A stretch of DNA of 39,567 nucleotides from Pseudonocardia sp. Lineage in GTDB: Bacteria; Actinomycetota; Actinomycetes; Mycobacteriales; Pseudonocardiaceae. The translations under genes were made by a program, and so were the position numbers. The stretch covers positions 1 to 39,567 of the forward strand of contig JASLAP010000038.1 of the NCBI GenBank assembly GCA_030147065.1. Direction: 5' to 3'. Positions 31,990 through 39,567 of the stretch are shown in pieces. Position 1 is the stretch's first letter. Every line of letters starts with the position of its first letter. Below the pieces are notes generated by a model. It did no database searches, had not been told where the DNA came from, and saw nothing but the letters and a program-made list of their open reading frames with translations.

Positions 31990-34203
31990 TCAACGGATGG
32001 GGAGGTCGGCCAGGCCGGGGGGTGGGGGGCCCGGGTGCACGATGCCGAGCCGGCGGGTCGCCCTGGTCATCGCGACGTACAGGTCGCTCGGTCCGCGCGC
32101 CGACCCCGCCAGCACCGCAGCCGGGTCGGCGATCAGCACCACGTCGAACTCCAGGCCCTTGGCCAGCTCCGGGGTGAACAGCGCGATCGGGCGCTCCGGG
32201 TCGGGCTCGGCGGGGACGCCCAGGGTCGCGGCCAGTGCCGGGACGTGCTCCTGGGGGGCGATGACGGCGACGCGCCCTTCGTCCAGGGCCGCGGCCTCGG
32301 CCCCGGCGAGCTCGGCGACCCGGAGTGGCAGGTCGGCGGGACGGACGGGCAGCCGCCACGGTCCGGTGCCGACCGAGCGGACCGAGCGGGTCGCCGGACC
32401 GCCCCGTCGAGCGGCGCCCGGGTACGCGGCCAGCAGTGCGGCGGCGGCGTCCATGATCTCGGCGGGGGTGCGGTAGTTGACCGTGAGCCGCACCAGCTCC
32501 CACCGGTCGCCGACGTGCGGGGCCATGACCTGCTCCCAGGACGCCGCGGCGGCCGGGTCGCCGGCCTGGGCCGGGTCGCCGACCACGGTCATCGACCGCG
32601 ACGGGCACCGGCGCATGAGCATCCGCCAGGCCATCTCCGACAGCTCCTGGGCCTCGTCGACGACCACGTGGCCGAACACCCAGGTCGGGTCGGCGGCGGC
32701 GCGCTCGGCGAGGGTCCCGGAGCCGGCGGCGGGGGCGTCCTGGCCGATCAGGGCCGCGAGCTCGTCGAGCAGCGGCACGTCGGCGGCGCTCCAGCCGCCG
32801 GGCCGGGAGAGCAGGGCGCGGACCTCGTCCGGCGCGAGGTCCGGGAAGGCCGCGGCCGGGTCGGCCAGGAGGTCGGCCAGGACCTCGGGGGCCGACAGCT
32901 CGGGCCACCGCGCGTCCAGGACGTCGCCGACGGCCGGGTCGGCCAGCAGCGCGTCCCGCAGCGCCGCCCGGTCGGCCTCGTCGACCATCTCGGCCGGGCC
33001 GCTGTCGTCCGGGCCGACCACGACCCCGGCCGCGGCCATGGCGCGCAGGTCGGCGGCGCTCAGCCGACCGTCGGGGTCGCCGCCGTCGAGGGCGTTGCCG
33101 GCCTCGTCGACCACGACCGCCTCCATGGCCTCGACGATGCGGTTCGCCAGCAGCCCGACGACCTCGCGCTGGAACACCAGCCGCGCCCGGTTGTGCGGCA
33201 GCCCGCCGCGCCGGGCGGCCCGGACCGCTCGCCGGACCCGTGCCGCGTCCAGGCGCAGCACCTGGTCCTCGAACACCACCTCCAGCGGGCCGTCCGCGCG
33301 GTCGACCCGGTCGCGGACCGCGGCCGCCAGCCGCCGGGCCATCGCCGCGCCGCCCTTGACCACCCGGGTCGGCGGCGGATCGACCCGGTCGACCACGGCC
33401 GGGTGCAGATCGGTGACGGTCGCGGCGACCACGCCGTCCTCACCGAGCCCGGGCAGCACCTGCCCGATGTAGTCGATGAAGACCCGGCTGGGGCCGACCA
33501 CCAGCACGCCGCGGGACAGCAGGTGGCGGCGGGTGTAGAGCAGGTAGGCGGCGCGGTGCAGGGCGACCGCGGTCTTGCCGGTTCCCGGCCCGCCCTCCAC
33601 CACGAGCACCCCGGCCTGCTCGGAGCGCACGATGTGGTCCTGCTCGGCCTGCAGGGTGGCCACGATGTCGCGCATCCGCCCGCTGCGCCCGGCGGTGACC
33701 GCGGCCAGCAGGGCGGCGTCCCCGGCCAGGTCGGTGCCACCGTCCGGAACGCCGGTCAGCAGCTCGTCGTCGACACCGACCACGGTCCGGTCGCGGGTGC
33801 TGATCCGGCGGCGCCGGCGCACGCCCTGCGGGTCGCGGGCGGTGGCGGTGTAGAACGGCCGGGCCGCAGGCGCCCGCCAGTCCAGCAGCAGGGTGGCGTC
33901 GTCGCTGTCGCGGAACAGCCCGATCCGCCCGATGTGGGTCGCCACGCCGTCCTCGGTGTCCAGCCGACCGAAGCACAGCCCCCGCTCGACGGCCGCCAGG
34001 CGACCGGCCTGGCGGGCGGTCCACGCCCGCTCGGCCTCCCGGTCCGGGTCCTCACCGTCCTCGCGCAGCGCGTCGGCGAGTGCCGACAGCCGCTGGGCCG
34101 CCTCCGCCCGCATGGTGTCCACCAGCGCGTACAGCTCGGTGAGGTGGGCCTGCTCGCGCGCGATCTCGGTGGTGATCTCGGTGTTGATCTCGGTGGGGGG
34201 CAC
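31990..34203 (-). CDS. HelD/HelR-like RNA-polymerase-associated UvrD-type ATPase
   Basis: 737 aa from a GTG. The N-terminal ~75 residues are a charged helical arm (EIAREQAHLTELYALVDTMRAEAAQRL...), as in HelD, which inserts into RNA polymerase channels. The helicase core has Walker A EGGPGTGKTAVALHRA (204-211), motif II VVVDEAQELSEMAWRML, motif III VVGDPAQAG, and motifs IV-VI (TVNYRTPAEIMDAA, GLEFDVVLIADP, LYVAMTRATRRLGIVH). HelD/HelR proteins recycle stalled polymerase, and HelR confers rifamycin tolerance. I found no good rifamycin-associated element upstream, so that inducibility is not supported here. Confidence 0.88.
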   Translation of the reverse strand: MPPTEINTEITTEIAREQAHLTELYALVDTMRAEAAQRLSALADALREDGEDPDREAERAWTARQAGRLAAVERGLCFGRLDTEDGVATHIGRIGLFRDSDDATLLLDWRAPAARPFYTATARDPQGVRRRRRISTRDRTVVGVDDELLTGVPDGGTDLAGDAALLAAVTAGRSGRMRDIVATLQAEQDHIVRSEQAGVLVVEGGPGTGKTAVALHRAAYLLYTRRHLLSRGVLVVGPSRVFIDYIGQVLPGLGEDGVVAATVTDLHPAVVDRVDPPPTRVVKGGAAMARRLAAAVRDRVDRADGPLEVVFEDQVLRLDAARVRRAVRAARRGGLPHNRARLVFQREVVGLLANRIVEAMEAVVVDEAGNALDGGDPDGRLSAADLRAMAAAGVVVGPDDSGPAEMVDEADRAALRDALLADPAVGDVLDARWPELSAPEVLADLLADPAAAFPDLAPDEVRALLSRPGGWSAADVPLLDELAALIGQDAPAAGSGTLAERAAADPTWVFGHVVVDEAQELSEMAWRMLMRRCPSRSMTVVGDPAQAGDPAAAASWEQVMAPHVGDRWELVRLTVNYRTPAEIMDAAAALLAAYPGAARRGGPATRSVRSVGTGPWRLPVRPADLPLRVAELAGAEAAALDEGRVAVIAPQEHVPALAATLGVPAEPDPERPIALFTPELAKGLEFDVVLIADPAAVLAGSARGPSDLYVAMTRATRRLGIVHPGPPPPGLADLPIR

Positions 34204-34283
34204 CGGTGCAGGGTGCCTCCCGACCGCGTGCAGAACCAGTCTTGTTCTTCCGGGCGCGCTCGATCGCGACCGGCTGCCGCAGG

Positions 34284-34580
34284 TCAGGCCGGTGGGTCCG
34301 CGCGGCGGGCGACACCGTCCAGCCGGAGGGTCGCCGACTCGTCGCGGTGGCTGCCCGCCGAGCCGACGTGCTTGTCGCTGATCCCCGTACCGTTCTTGAT
34401 CACGTGCACCAGGGCCATGGCGTGCCCGCGGCCCAGGCCGTAGTCGTCCTTGAGCCAGCCGGTGATCTCGCCGGCCTTGGTCGAGGCGCCGAAGCCGCGG
34501 CCGTGGGCCTCGGCGACCAGTTCGGCGGGGATCTTGCCGGTCTTCGCCTCGATGGCGTCGAGGTAGGCCTGGAAGGACAT
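34284..34580 (-). CDS. DUF4287-domain protein
   Basis: 98 aa from ATG 34580 behind AGGAG. Residues 1-~65 match DUF4287: SFQAYLDAIEAKTGKIPAEL, GEITGWLKDDYGLGRGHAMALVHVIKNG. The tail (ISDKHVGSAGSHRDESATLRLDG) is polar and probably flexible. The function of DUF4287 is unknown; it often occurs in small stress-linked proteins. It lies between ureC and the HelD-like gene on the same strand, 79 nt from ureC. Confidence 0.8.
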   Translation of the reverse strand: MSFQAYLDAIEAKTGKIPAELVAEAHGRGFGASTKAGEITGWLKDDYGLGRGHAMALVHVIKNGTGISDKHVGSAGSHRDESATLRLDGVARRADPPA

Positions 34581-34659
34581 GGCGTGCTCCTGGGTTCCGT
34601 GGGGCTGTCGGAGGGGATGACCGCCGCCGCCGGCGAGAGTCATCGCTGTCCGGGTCGAG

Positions 34660-36342
34660 CTACAGGAAGTACCTGTTGGTCATCGGCAGCACCTCGGCCG
34701 GCGGCAGGTCGACCGGGCGCCCGTCGATCTCCACCTCCAGGGTGTCGGGTGACACCCGTACCTGCGGGGACGCGCCGTTGAGCACCATGTCCGCCTTGGT
34801 CAGGCCGCGCGCACCCCGCACGGCCGAGAGCCTGCGCCGGATGCCGAGCCGGCCGGCCAGCCCGGAGTCGATCGCGGCCTGGCCGACGAAGGCCACCCCC
34901 AGCGAGGCCGGTGCGGCGCCCTGGCCGCCGAACATCGGCCGGTAGACCTGGGGCTGGCCGAGCCGGGTGGAGTCGTTGCCGCCGCCGACCGGGCTCCAGG
35001 CCACGAACCCGTTCTTCAGCACCAGCTGCGGCTTCACCCCGAAGAACTCCGGGCGCCACAGCACGACGTCGGCGAGCAGCCCGGGGCGCAGCGCGCCGAT
35101 CTCGTGGGACATGCCCTGGGCGATCGCCGGGTTGATCGTGAGCTTGGCCAGGTAGCGCAGGATGCGGGCGTTGTCGTTCGGACCCTCGGGGCCGAACACC
35201 TCCTTCATCCGGTGCGCCAGCTGCCAGGTCCGGATGGAGACCTCGCCGATGCGGCCCATGCCCTGCGAGTCCGACGACATCATCGCGATCGCCCCGAGGT
35301 CGTGCAGGACGCTCTCGCCCGCCACCGTGCCGCCGCGGCCGCGCCAGTTCAGCGAGGCCAGGTCCTCCTCCAGGGAGGCGTGCATGCGGTGCACGGCCAT
35401 CTTCATCTCGGGGTACTCGGCGTAGGTGCCGACCGAGTACGGGATGGTCGGCGTGGTCGAGGAGCCCAGCACGTGCGGCACCCCGGCCAGCTCCAGCACG
35501 TTCGGGTGCCCGCCGCCGAGGCCCTCGATGTGGTAGGCGTGGATGGTCCGGCCGCCGATCGCGGCCAGGGTGTCCTCGAGCTCCCCGCCCTCCTGGTTGG
35601 AGTCGGTGTGGATGCAGACCGGCACGTCGTACTGGTCGGCGACGGTCAGCGCGGTGTCGATGACCGAGGTGAAGCTGGCCGAGTCCTCGTGGATCTTCAG
35701 CCCGGCCGCGCCCATCTCCATGTTGCGCTCGAGCGGGTCGCGGCTCGACGCGCTGCCCCGGCCGAGCAGCGCGACGTTCATCGGGTGGCCCTCCCACGCC
35801 TCCATCAGCCGGTGGAAGTGGTACTCGGGGTTGACGCCCAGGTCGGAGACGTGGCCGTAGCCCATGCCGACCACCGTGGTGGTGCCGGCGGACAGCGCGG
35901 CCGGGATCAGGCTGGTGGTGGCCAGGTGCACGTGCGGGTCGACGATCCCGGCCGTGGCGATCATGCCCTCGCCCATGATCCAGCCGGTGTTCGCCCCGGC
36001 CACCAGGTCGACCCCGTCGGTGACGTCCGGGTTGCCCGCCCGGCCCAGCCCGACGATCCGGCCCTCCTTGATCCCGATGCTGGTCTTGACCACGCCGACC
36101 AACGGGTCGATGACCAGCACGTTGGCGATGATCAGGTCCATGGTGGAGTCCTGGTCGCGGTGGCTGGACATCGCCATGCTGTCGCGGATGGTCTTGCCGA
36201 ACCCCCACAGCGGCTCGTCGCCGTAGGCGGTGTGGTCGGCCTCGACCTCGGCCACCAGGTTGGTGTCGGCGAGCTGGACGCGGTCGCCGACCGTGGGGCC
36301 GTAGAGGGCGTTGTAGGTGGGCCGCTCGATGGGGCGGGGCAT
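34660..36342 (-). CDS. ureC: Urease alpha subunit, divergent type
   Basis: 560 aa; its ATG shares one base with the ureB stop. The nickel-site residues of urease are all present: His137 and His139 (DPHVHL), Lys216 (GLKIHED, normally carbamylated), His218, His245 (CIHTDS), His271 (AYHIEG) and Asp358 (SSDSQGMGRIGEV). The mobile-flap motif normally VCHHL reads AVHRM: the flap Cys is Val317, His318 is kept, and the second His is Arg319. The HEDWG context is HEDSA, and HTDTLNES is HTDSNQEG. It thus belongs to a diverged urease lineage that may be slower on urea or act on another amide. No ureE, F, G or D gene follows. Confidence 0.9.
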   Translation of the reverse strand: MPRPIERPTYNALYGPTVGDRVQLADTNLVAEVEADHTAYGDEPLWGFGKTIRDSMAMSSHRDQDSTMDLIIANVLVIDPLVGVVKTSIGIKEGRIVGLGRAGNPDVTDGVDLVAGANTGWIMGEGMIATAGIVDPHVHLATTSLIPAALSAGTTTVVGMGYGHVSDLGVNPEYHFHRLMEAWEGHPMNVALLGRGSASSRDPLERNMEMGAAGLKIHEDSASFTSVIDTALTVADQYDVPVCIHTDSNQEGGELEDTLAAIGGRTIHAYHIEGLGGGHPNVLELAGVPHVLGSSTTPTIPYSVGTYAEYPEMKMAVHRMHASLEEDLASLNWRGRGGTVAGESVLHDLGAIAMMSSDSQGMGRIGEVSIRTWQLAHRMKEVFGPEGPNDNARILRYLAKLTINPAIAQGMSHEIGALRPGLLADVVLWRPEFFGVKPQLVLKNGFVAWSPVGGGNDSTRLGQPQVYRPMFGGQGAAPASLGVAFVGQAAIDSGLAGRLGIRRRLSAVRGARGLTKADMVLNGASPQVRVSPDTLEVEIDGRPVDLPPAEVLPMTNRYFL

Positions 36343-36809
36343 CAGGCGGTCCCCTCGTCGGTGGTCCCCGAGTCGCGGAACCCCGCGGCCCGCAGCCGGA
36401 CCAGGGCGGCGGCGCGGTGCTCGGCGAACCGCCCGTCGGACAGCGTCGCCCCGGTGAGGCCGTTGAAGCCGTACACGGCGCGGTCGCCGGCGTAGGCGAT
36501 CAGCGCGACCTCGACGTCGGCGCCGGGCTCGAACCGCACCGACTCCCCCGCCGGCAGGTCCGGTCGCATCCCGAACGCGGTCGCCCGGTCGAACTCCAGG
36601 TGCCGGTTGGCCTCGAAGAAGTGGAAGTGCGAGGTGACCACGACCGGCCACCGGGAGTGGTTGCGCACCCGGACGACGGCGGTCGCGCGGTCCCCGGCCG
36701 CGGGCACGACCGGTTCCGCCGCTGGGCGGACCCGCCCGGGCCAGCCGTCCACCGGGGTCACCCGGACCTGCCGCCGCGCCGCCGGTGGTCCGCCCGCGGG
36801 CCCGCTCAT
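36342..36809 (-). CDS. ureB: Urease beta subunit
   Basis: 155 aa; starts within the ureA stop (ATGA). UreB core motifs are RVRNHSRWPVVVTSHFHFFEANRHLEFDRATAFG and LPAGESVRFEPG, followed by AGDRAVYGFNGL. It has ~35 extra residues at the N-terminus (Gly/Pro/Arg-rich) and a short Arg-rich C-terminal tail compared with the usual ~105-120 aa. It packs with UreA and UreC in the (ABC)3 urease core. Confidence 0.92.
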   Translation of the reverse strand: MSGPAGGPPAARRQVRVTPVDGWPGRVRPAAEPVVPAAGDRATAVVRVRNHSRWPVVVTSHFHFFEANRHLEFDRATAFGMRPDLPAGESVRFEPGADVEVALIAYAGDRAVYGFNGLTGATLSDGRFAEHRAAALVRLRAAGFRDSGTTDEGTA

Positions 36810-37108
36810 CGGACCGGGTCGCGCAGCGCGACCAGCTTGGTGCCGTCGGCGAACATCACCTCGAGGTGCAGCAGCGGGATCATCTCGGCCACCCCGTCCA
36901 TGACGTCGTCGCGGGTCAGCACCCGGCAGCCGAACTCGACCACGGCCTCGTAGGACATCCCGTCGCGGGCCGCCTCGTGCACCTCGTCGCAGATCAGGCC
37001 GACCGCCTCCGGGTGCCCCAGCCGGTGCCCGCGGGCCCGCCGCCGGCGGGCCAGCTCGGCGACCGTGAAGATCGTCAACCGGTCCTGGTCGCGGGGCGAG
37101 AGTCTCAC
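36806..37108 (-). CDS. ureA: Urease gamma subunit
   Basis: 100 aa from a GTG; the length is typical for UreA. The N-terminus MRLSPRDQDRLTIFTVAELARRRRARG, the PEAVGLICDEVHEAARDG segment and VPxx-like ending MIPLLHLEVMFADGTKLVALRDP are characteristic. The run ELARRRRARGHRLGHPEAV is more basic than canonical KLKLNYPEA. First gene of a tightly overlapping ureABC operon, divergent from the AI-2E-family gene. Confidence 0.93.
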   Translation of the reverse strand: MRLSPRDQDRLTIFTVAELARRRRARGHRLGHPEAVGLICDEVHEAARDGMSYEAVVEFGCRVLTRDDVMDGVAEMIPLLHLEVMFADGTKLVALRDPVR

Positions 37109-37139
37109 CCCGCGCAGCCTAGGCCGGGCCGGGACCCCG

Positions 37140-37173
37140 GGTGCCCGATGACCGGGCGTGTCGCCCGGGCACC
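37140..37173. promoter_or_regulatory. Overlapping alternative stem-loops between ureA and the AI-2E-family gene
   Basis: CCGGGCG (37152-37158) pairs with CGCCCGG (37162-37168), while GGTGCCCG (37140-37147) pairs with CGGGCACC (37166-37173). The two right arms overlap, so the stems exclude each other. This may be an operator pair or a chance product of GC-rich DNA. A -35-like TTGACT lies at 37202-37207 for the plus-strand gene. Confidence 0.3.
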
Positions 37174-37248
37174 GCGGCCAGCGGGGCCGCCCGCGCTGGT
37201 GTTGACTGGTCCGTCCGACAGTCGTCCTCTCCGCGTGGAGTCCCGCTC

Positions 37249-38466
37249 ATGCCCAGCACCCCGAACCCGGGACCCCGCCCCGACCGCTCCGCCACCGGCA
37301 GCACGGCCGCGGACGGGCACCACGACCGCATCGCCCAGCCCCACGACGACGAGCAGGAGGGACCGGTCGCCGAGGCGGAGGCGGCCGCGGCCTCGATCAG
37401 CACCGAGGACACCCCGCTCGGGCGGCCCGGCCGCCCGCTGAACCGCCGCTCGCCGTTCTTCATCGGGATGGCCGGGGCCGCGGGCGTGGCGGTCACCGTG
37501 CTGGCCGCCGAGGTGATCATCACCGCGGAGGGGACGCTGGTGCTGATCGGGCTGTCGCTGTTCATCGCGATCGGTCTGGAACCGGCGGTGTCCTGGCTGG
37601 TCCAGCACCGGGTGCCGCGGTGGCTGGCGGTGACCGGGGTGTTCCTGGGCCTGTTCGGCGCGGTCGGCGGGTTCCTCTCGGCGGCCATCCCGCAGCTGGC
37701 CGCCCAGGCCAGCGCGTTCGCCGAGCAGGTCCCCGTCTACCTGCAGGACCTGCAGGACCGCAGCACCACCCTGGGGGCGTTCAACGAGCGGTTCGGCGTC
37801 ACCGATGCGGTCGGCGAGGCGCTCGGCGGGGCCGCCGGGGGGACCGGCCTGGTCAGCGGGGTGCTCGGGGCGGGTGTGGTCGTGCTCGGCGCGCTCTGGG
37901 ACACCCTCGTCGTGCTCGTGCTGACCATCTACTTCCTGGCCGACCTGCCCCGGTTGCGGCGCGGCATGTACCGGTTGGTGCCGCACTCCCGGCGGCCACG
38001 GGTGATCCTCATCGGCGACGAGGTCTTCGCCAAGGTCGGCGCCTACGTGCTGGGCCTGATGGTGCTCTGCGTGATCGCCGGCAGCGCGGCGCTGGTCTGG
38101 ACGCTCGCCTGGGGCGTGCCCTACCCGCTGCTGCTGGCGATCATGGTGATGCTGCTGGACGTCATCCCGGTGGTCGGCACCACGACCGCCGGTGTCGTGG
38201 TCACCCTGGTCGCGATGACGGTCTCGCTGCCGGTCGGGCTGGCCACCGCCGCGTTCTTCGTGGTCTACCGGCTGGTGGAGGACTACCTGCTGGTCCCCCG
38301 GATCATCGGGCACGCGGTGCAGATGCCCGCCCTGCTCACCATCGTCGCGCTGCTGCTGGGCGGGGTGCTGCTCGGCATCGTCGGCGCGATCGTGGCCATC
38401 CCGGTCACCGCGGCCCTGCTGCTGATCGTGCGGGAGGTGCTGGTGCCCCGGCTCGACGCGGCCTGA
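37249..38466 (+). CDS. AI-2E-family (YdiK/TqsA-like) membrane protein
   Basis: 405 aa from ATG 37249; a longer frame to 37141 lacks homology. A ~65-residue acidic, His/Asp/Glu-rich cytoplasmic tail comes first. The AI-2E domain follows: paired helices (FFIGMAGAAGVAVTVLAAEV, GTLVLIGLSLFIAIGLEPAVSWL), a soluble loop (QLAAQASAFAEQVPVYLQDLQD), and IYFLADLPRLRRGMYRLVPHSRR. The C-terminal half has VMLLDVIPVVGTTTAGV, VEDYLLVPRIIGHAV and GALVAIPVTA-like GAIVAIPVTAALLL. Family members include quorum-signal exporters and Na+/H+ antiporters, so the substrate cannot be assigned. Confidence 0.88.
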   Translation: MPSTPNPGPRPDRSATGSTAADGHHDRIAQPHDDEQEGPVAEAEAAAASISTEDTPLGRPGRPLNRRSPFFIGMAGAAGVAVTVLAAEVIITAEGTLVLIGLSLFIAIGLEPAVSWLVQHRVPRWLAVTGVFLGLFGAVGGFLSAAIPQLAAQASAFAEQVPVYLQDLQDRSTTLGAFNERFGVTDAVGEALGGAAGGTGLVSGVLGAGVVVLGALWDTLVVLVLTIYFLADLPRLRRGMYRLVPHSRRPRVILIGDEVFAKVGAYVLGLMVLCVIAGSAALVWTLAWGVPYPLLLAIMVMLLDVIPVVGTTTAGVVVTLVAMTVSLPVGLATAAFFVVYRLVEDYLLVPRIIGHAVQMPALLTIVALLLGGVLLGIVGAIVAIPVTAALLLIVREVLVPRLDAA

Positions 38467-38475
38467 CCGCGGAAA

Positions 38476-38499
38476 GCCGGCGCCGGCCCGCCGGCCGGC
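38476..38499 (+). terminator. GC-rich stem-loop after the AI-2E-family gene
   Basis: GCCGGC at 38476-38481 can pair with GCCGGC at 38494-38499 (the word is self-complementary and recurs between). It starts 10 nt after the stop; weak support without a T-run. Confidence 0.35.
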
Positions 38500-38516
38500 G
38501 TGAGAGGGTGCCCGCC

Positions 38517-39567
38517 GTGACCGCCGATCTCCCGCGGGTGACGGAAGGCCCTTCGATCCACGAGTTCATCCGGGCTCACCTGGACCCGGCCGGCCGGCTC
38601 GACGACCCGGACCTGGTCCTGCCCGACGAGGCCGAGACGACCGGCGGTGTGCGCTGGGCCCCCGGGGCGGCGGACGGCGTGCTCGGTCACCACGCCGCCG
38701 CGGGCGGGTCGGCCGAGCGGGTGGCGGCGGTGGTCGACGCGGCCGTCGCGGCCTGCGCCGACCCGACGGCGGCCACCCTCACCCGGCTCTACGACGCCGT
38801 CCGCGACGACAACGTGCTGGAGCTCGTCGACCCGGTGCTCGCTGGGCTCGCCGAGCGGGGCACCGATCGGGCCGCGCTGCACGCGGTGGGCCGGTGGTTG
38901 GCCACCGGCGCGGCCGACCGCGGGGCGGTCAAGCTGGGCATCGCGCTGCTCGGGAGCACCGGGCTGGAGCCCGCCGCGGACTCGCCGGAGGGGTCCGCGG
39001 TCGGCGTGGTGCGTGCGCTCGGCGCGCACGACGAGTTCACCCTCTACGCCGCGGTGGCGCTGGTCAGCGGCCTCGCCGAGCCCGACTCCGAGCTGTGGGC
39101 GCTGGCCGCCTCGGTGGACGGATGGGGCCGGATCCACTGCGTCGAGCGCCTGCGCGACACGACCGACCCGGAGATCCGGGCCTGGATCCTCCGGCACGGC
39201 TTCCGCAACTCGGTCATGGACGAGTACCTGGCCCACATCGCCGCCACCACCGGCGGCCTGCTGGCCGCGCTGCGCGGGGCGGACGTCGACCGGGAGCTGT
39301 TGACCGCGGCCGGGGAGATCCTCGCCGCGCTCGTCGCGGGCGGTCCCGCCGAGAACCTCGACGACTACGCCGACGGCGCCGACGCGGTGGAGGCCTTCCT
39401 CGGCCACCTGGGCACCCGCGCGGAGACCCTGCACGACTTCCGCGCGGTCGCGGCGATCCGATCGTTCCTGTCCCGCGCGGACGGGTGGGACGCGCGCGCC
39501 GCCCGGGGCTGGACGGCCGACCGCCGGTCGGTCCTCGAGGACCGCTGCGACCGGATCCTGGGCCTGC
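38517..39567 (+). CDS. Unknown helical-repeat-like protein (3' end outside window)
   Basis: The frame is open from GTG 38517 to the window end (350 residues seen). I do not recognise a named family. Successive amphipathic helices (ATLTRLYDAVRDDNVLELVDPVLAGLAERG, LHAVGRWLATGAADRGAVKLGIALLG, TLYAAVALVSGL) suggest a HEAT-like scaffold. A conserved-looking block follows: GWGRIHCVERLRDTTDPEIR, AWILRHGFRNSVMDEYLAHIAATTG. No signal peptide or membrane helix appears. It starts 50 nt after the AI-2E-family gene, past a possible terminator. Confidence 0.72.
   Translation, partial: MTADLPRVTEGPSIHEFIRAHLDPAGRLDDPDLVLPDEAETTGGVRWAPGAADGVLGHHAAAGGSAERVAAVVDAAVAACADPTAATLTRLYDAVRDDNVLELVDPVLAGLAERGTDRAALHAVGRWLATGAADRGAVKLGIALLGSTGLEPAADSPEGSAVGVVRALGAHDEFTLYAAVALVSGLAEPDSELWALAASVDGWGRIHCVERLRDTTDPEIRAWILRHGFRNSVMDEYLAHIAATTGGLLAALRGADVDRELLTAAGEILAALVAGGPAENLDDYADGADAVEAFLGHLGTRAETLHDFRAVAAIRSFLSRADGWDARAARGWTADRRSVLEDRCDRILGL

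Noticed and set aside
34274..34282. CTGCGGCAG (minus strand), resembling the core of the rifamycin-associated element, upstream of the HelD-like gene
   Set aside because: The flanking bases needed for the 19-bp element are absent and the word is a common GC-rich palindrome.
37140..37173. Riboswitch or attenuator before the AI-2E-family gene
   Set aside because: Alternative stems exist, but they consist only of GC runs and no known aptamer motif is present; kept only as a weak regulatory note.

Overview
The window is very GC-rich (third codon positions almost always G or C). It has frequent GTG starts, many 4-nt start/stop overlaps, and an XRE-DUF5753/DUF397/DUF574 locus. Together these point to an actinomycete, most likely Pseudonocardiaceae (Pseudonocardia-like); this assignment is inference from gene content. 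No rRNA, tRNA, CRISPR array or intact insertion sequence was recognised.

Layout. 1-466: tail of a TetR regulator. 570-4073: sugar module with LacI and DeoR regulators in overlap, then a sugar-porter MFS transporter; a nested LacI-type operator lies in front of the LacI gene and a GAACAC half-site cluster in front of the transporter. 4074-4809: no intact gene, but a frameshifted serA-like relic on the minus strand. 4810-9418: three-gene long-chain olefin operon (oleA, a fused oleBC, oleD) with translational coupling throughout. 9441-14025: divergent TetR/epimerase pair with two operator-like palindromes, then a QsdR-like TetR, an HSL-type esterase and an SDR, with a decayed oleD-like fragment between them. 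14058-16911: a REP-like hairpin beside a glycosyltransferase relic, a UbiB/ABC1 kinase-like protein, and a cupin. 16921-21548: methyltransferase, alpha/beta hydrolase, acyl-CoA ligase, then an FAH-family gene and an Lrp/GAF-type gene that both lack their 5' ends and meet at one junction near 20812. 21785-24667: small Cys protein, DUF397, XRE-DUF5753 and DUF574 methyltransferase, with strikingly periodic TGCA arrays.

24991-28598 is the most unusual block. It encodes a 66-residue peptide with a charged amphipathic leader ending in Ala-Ser-Ala and a 42-residue core holding 8 Cys and 8 Tyr. The peptide gene overlaps a MauE/DoxX-type membrane redox protein, followed by a membrane-anchored TlpA/MauD-like thioredoxin (CDSC), an ABC exporter lacking a peptidase domain, and a minimal S26 signal peptidase. 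I read this as an export, leader-removal and disulfide-formation system for a disulfide-rich peptide. Directly downstream, with its own apparent leaderless promoter, is an orphan homologue of MftD, the flavoenzyme of mycofactocin (a RiPP cofactor) biosynthesis.

29995-39567: a membrane-anchored PAF-acetylhydrolase-like hydrolase, an unknown 143-aa protein, a second REP-like hairpin, a HelD/HelR-type ATPase, a DUF4287 protein, a urease ureABC set with divergent active-site flap and no accessory genes in view, an AI-2E-family membrane protein, and a truncated unknown protein at the window end.
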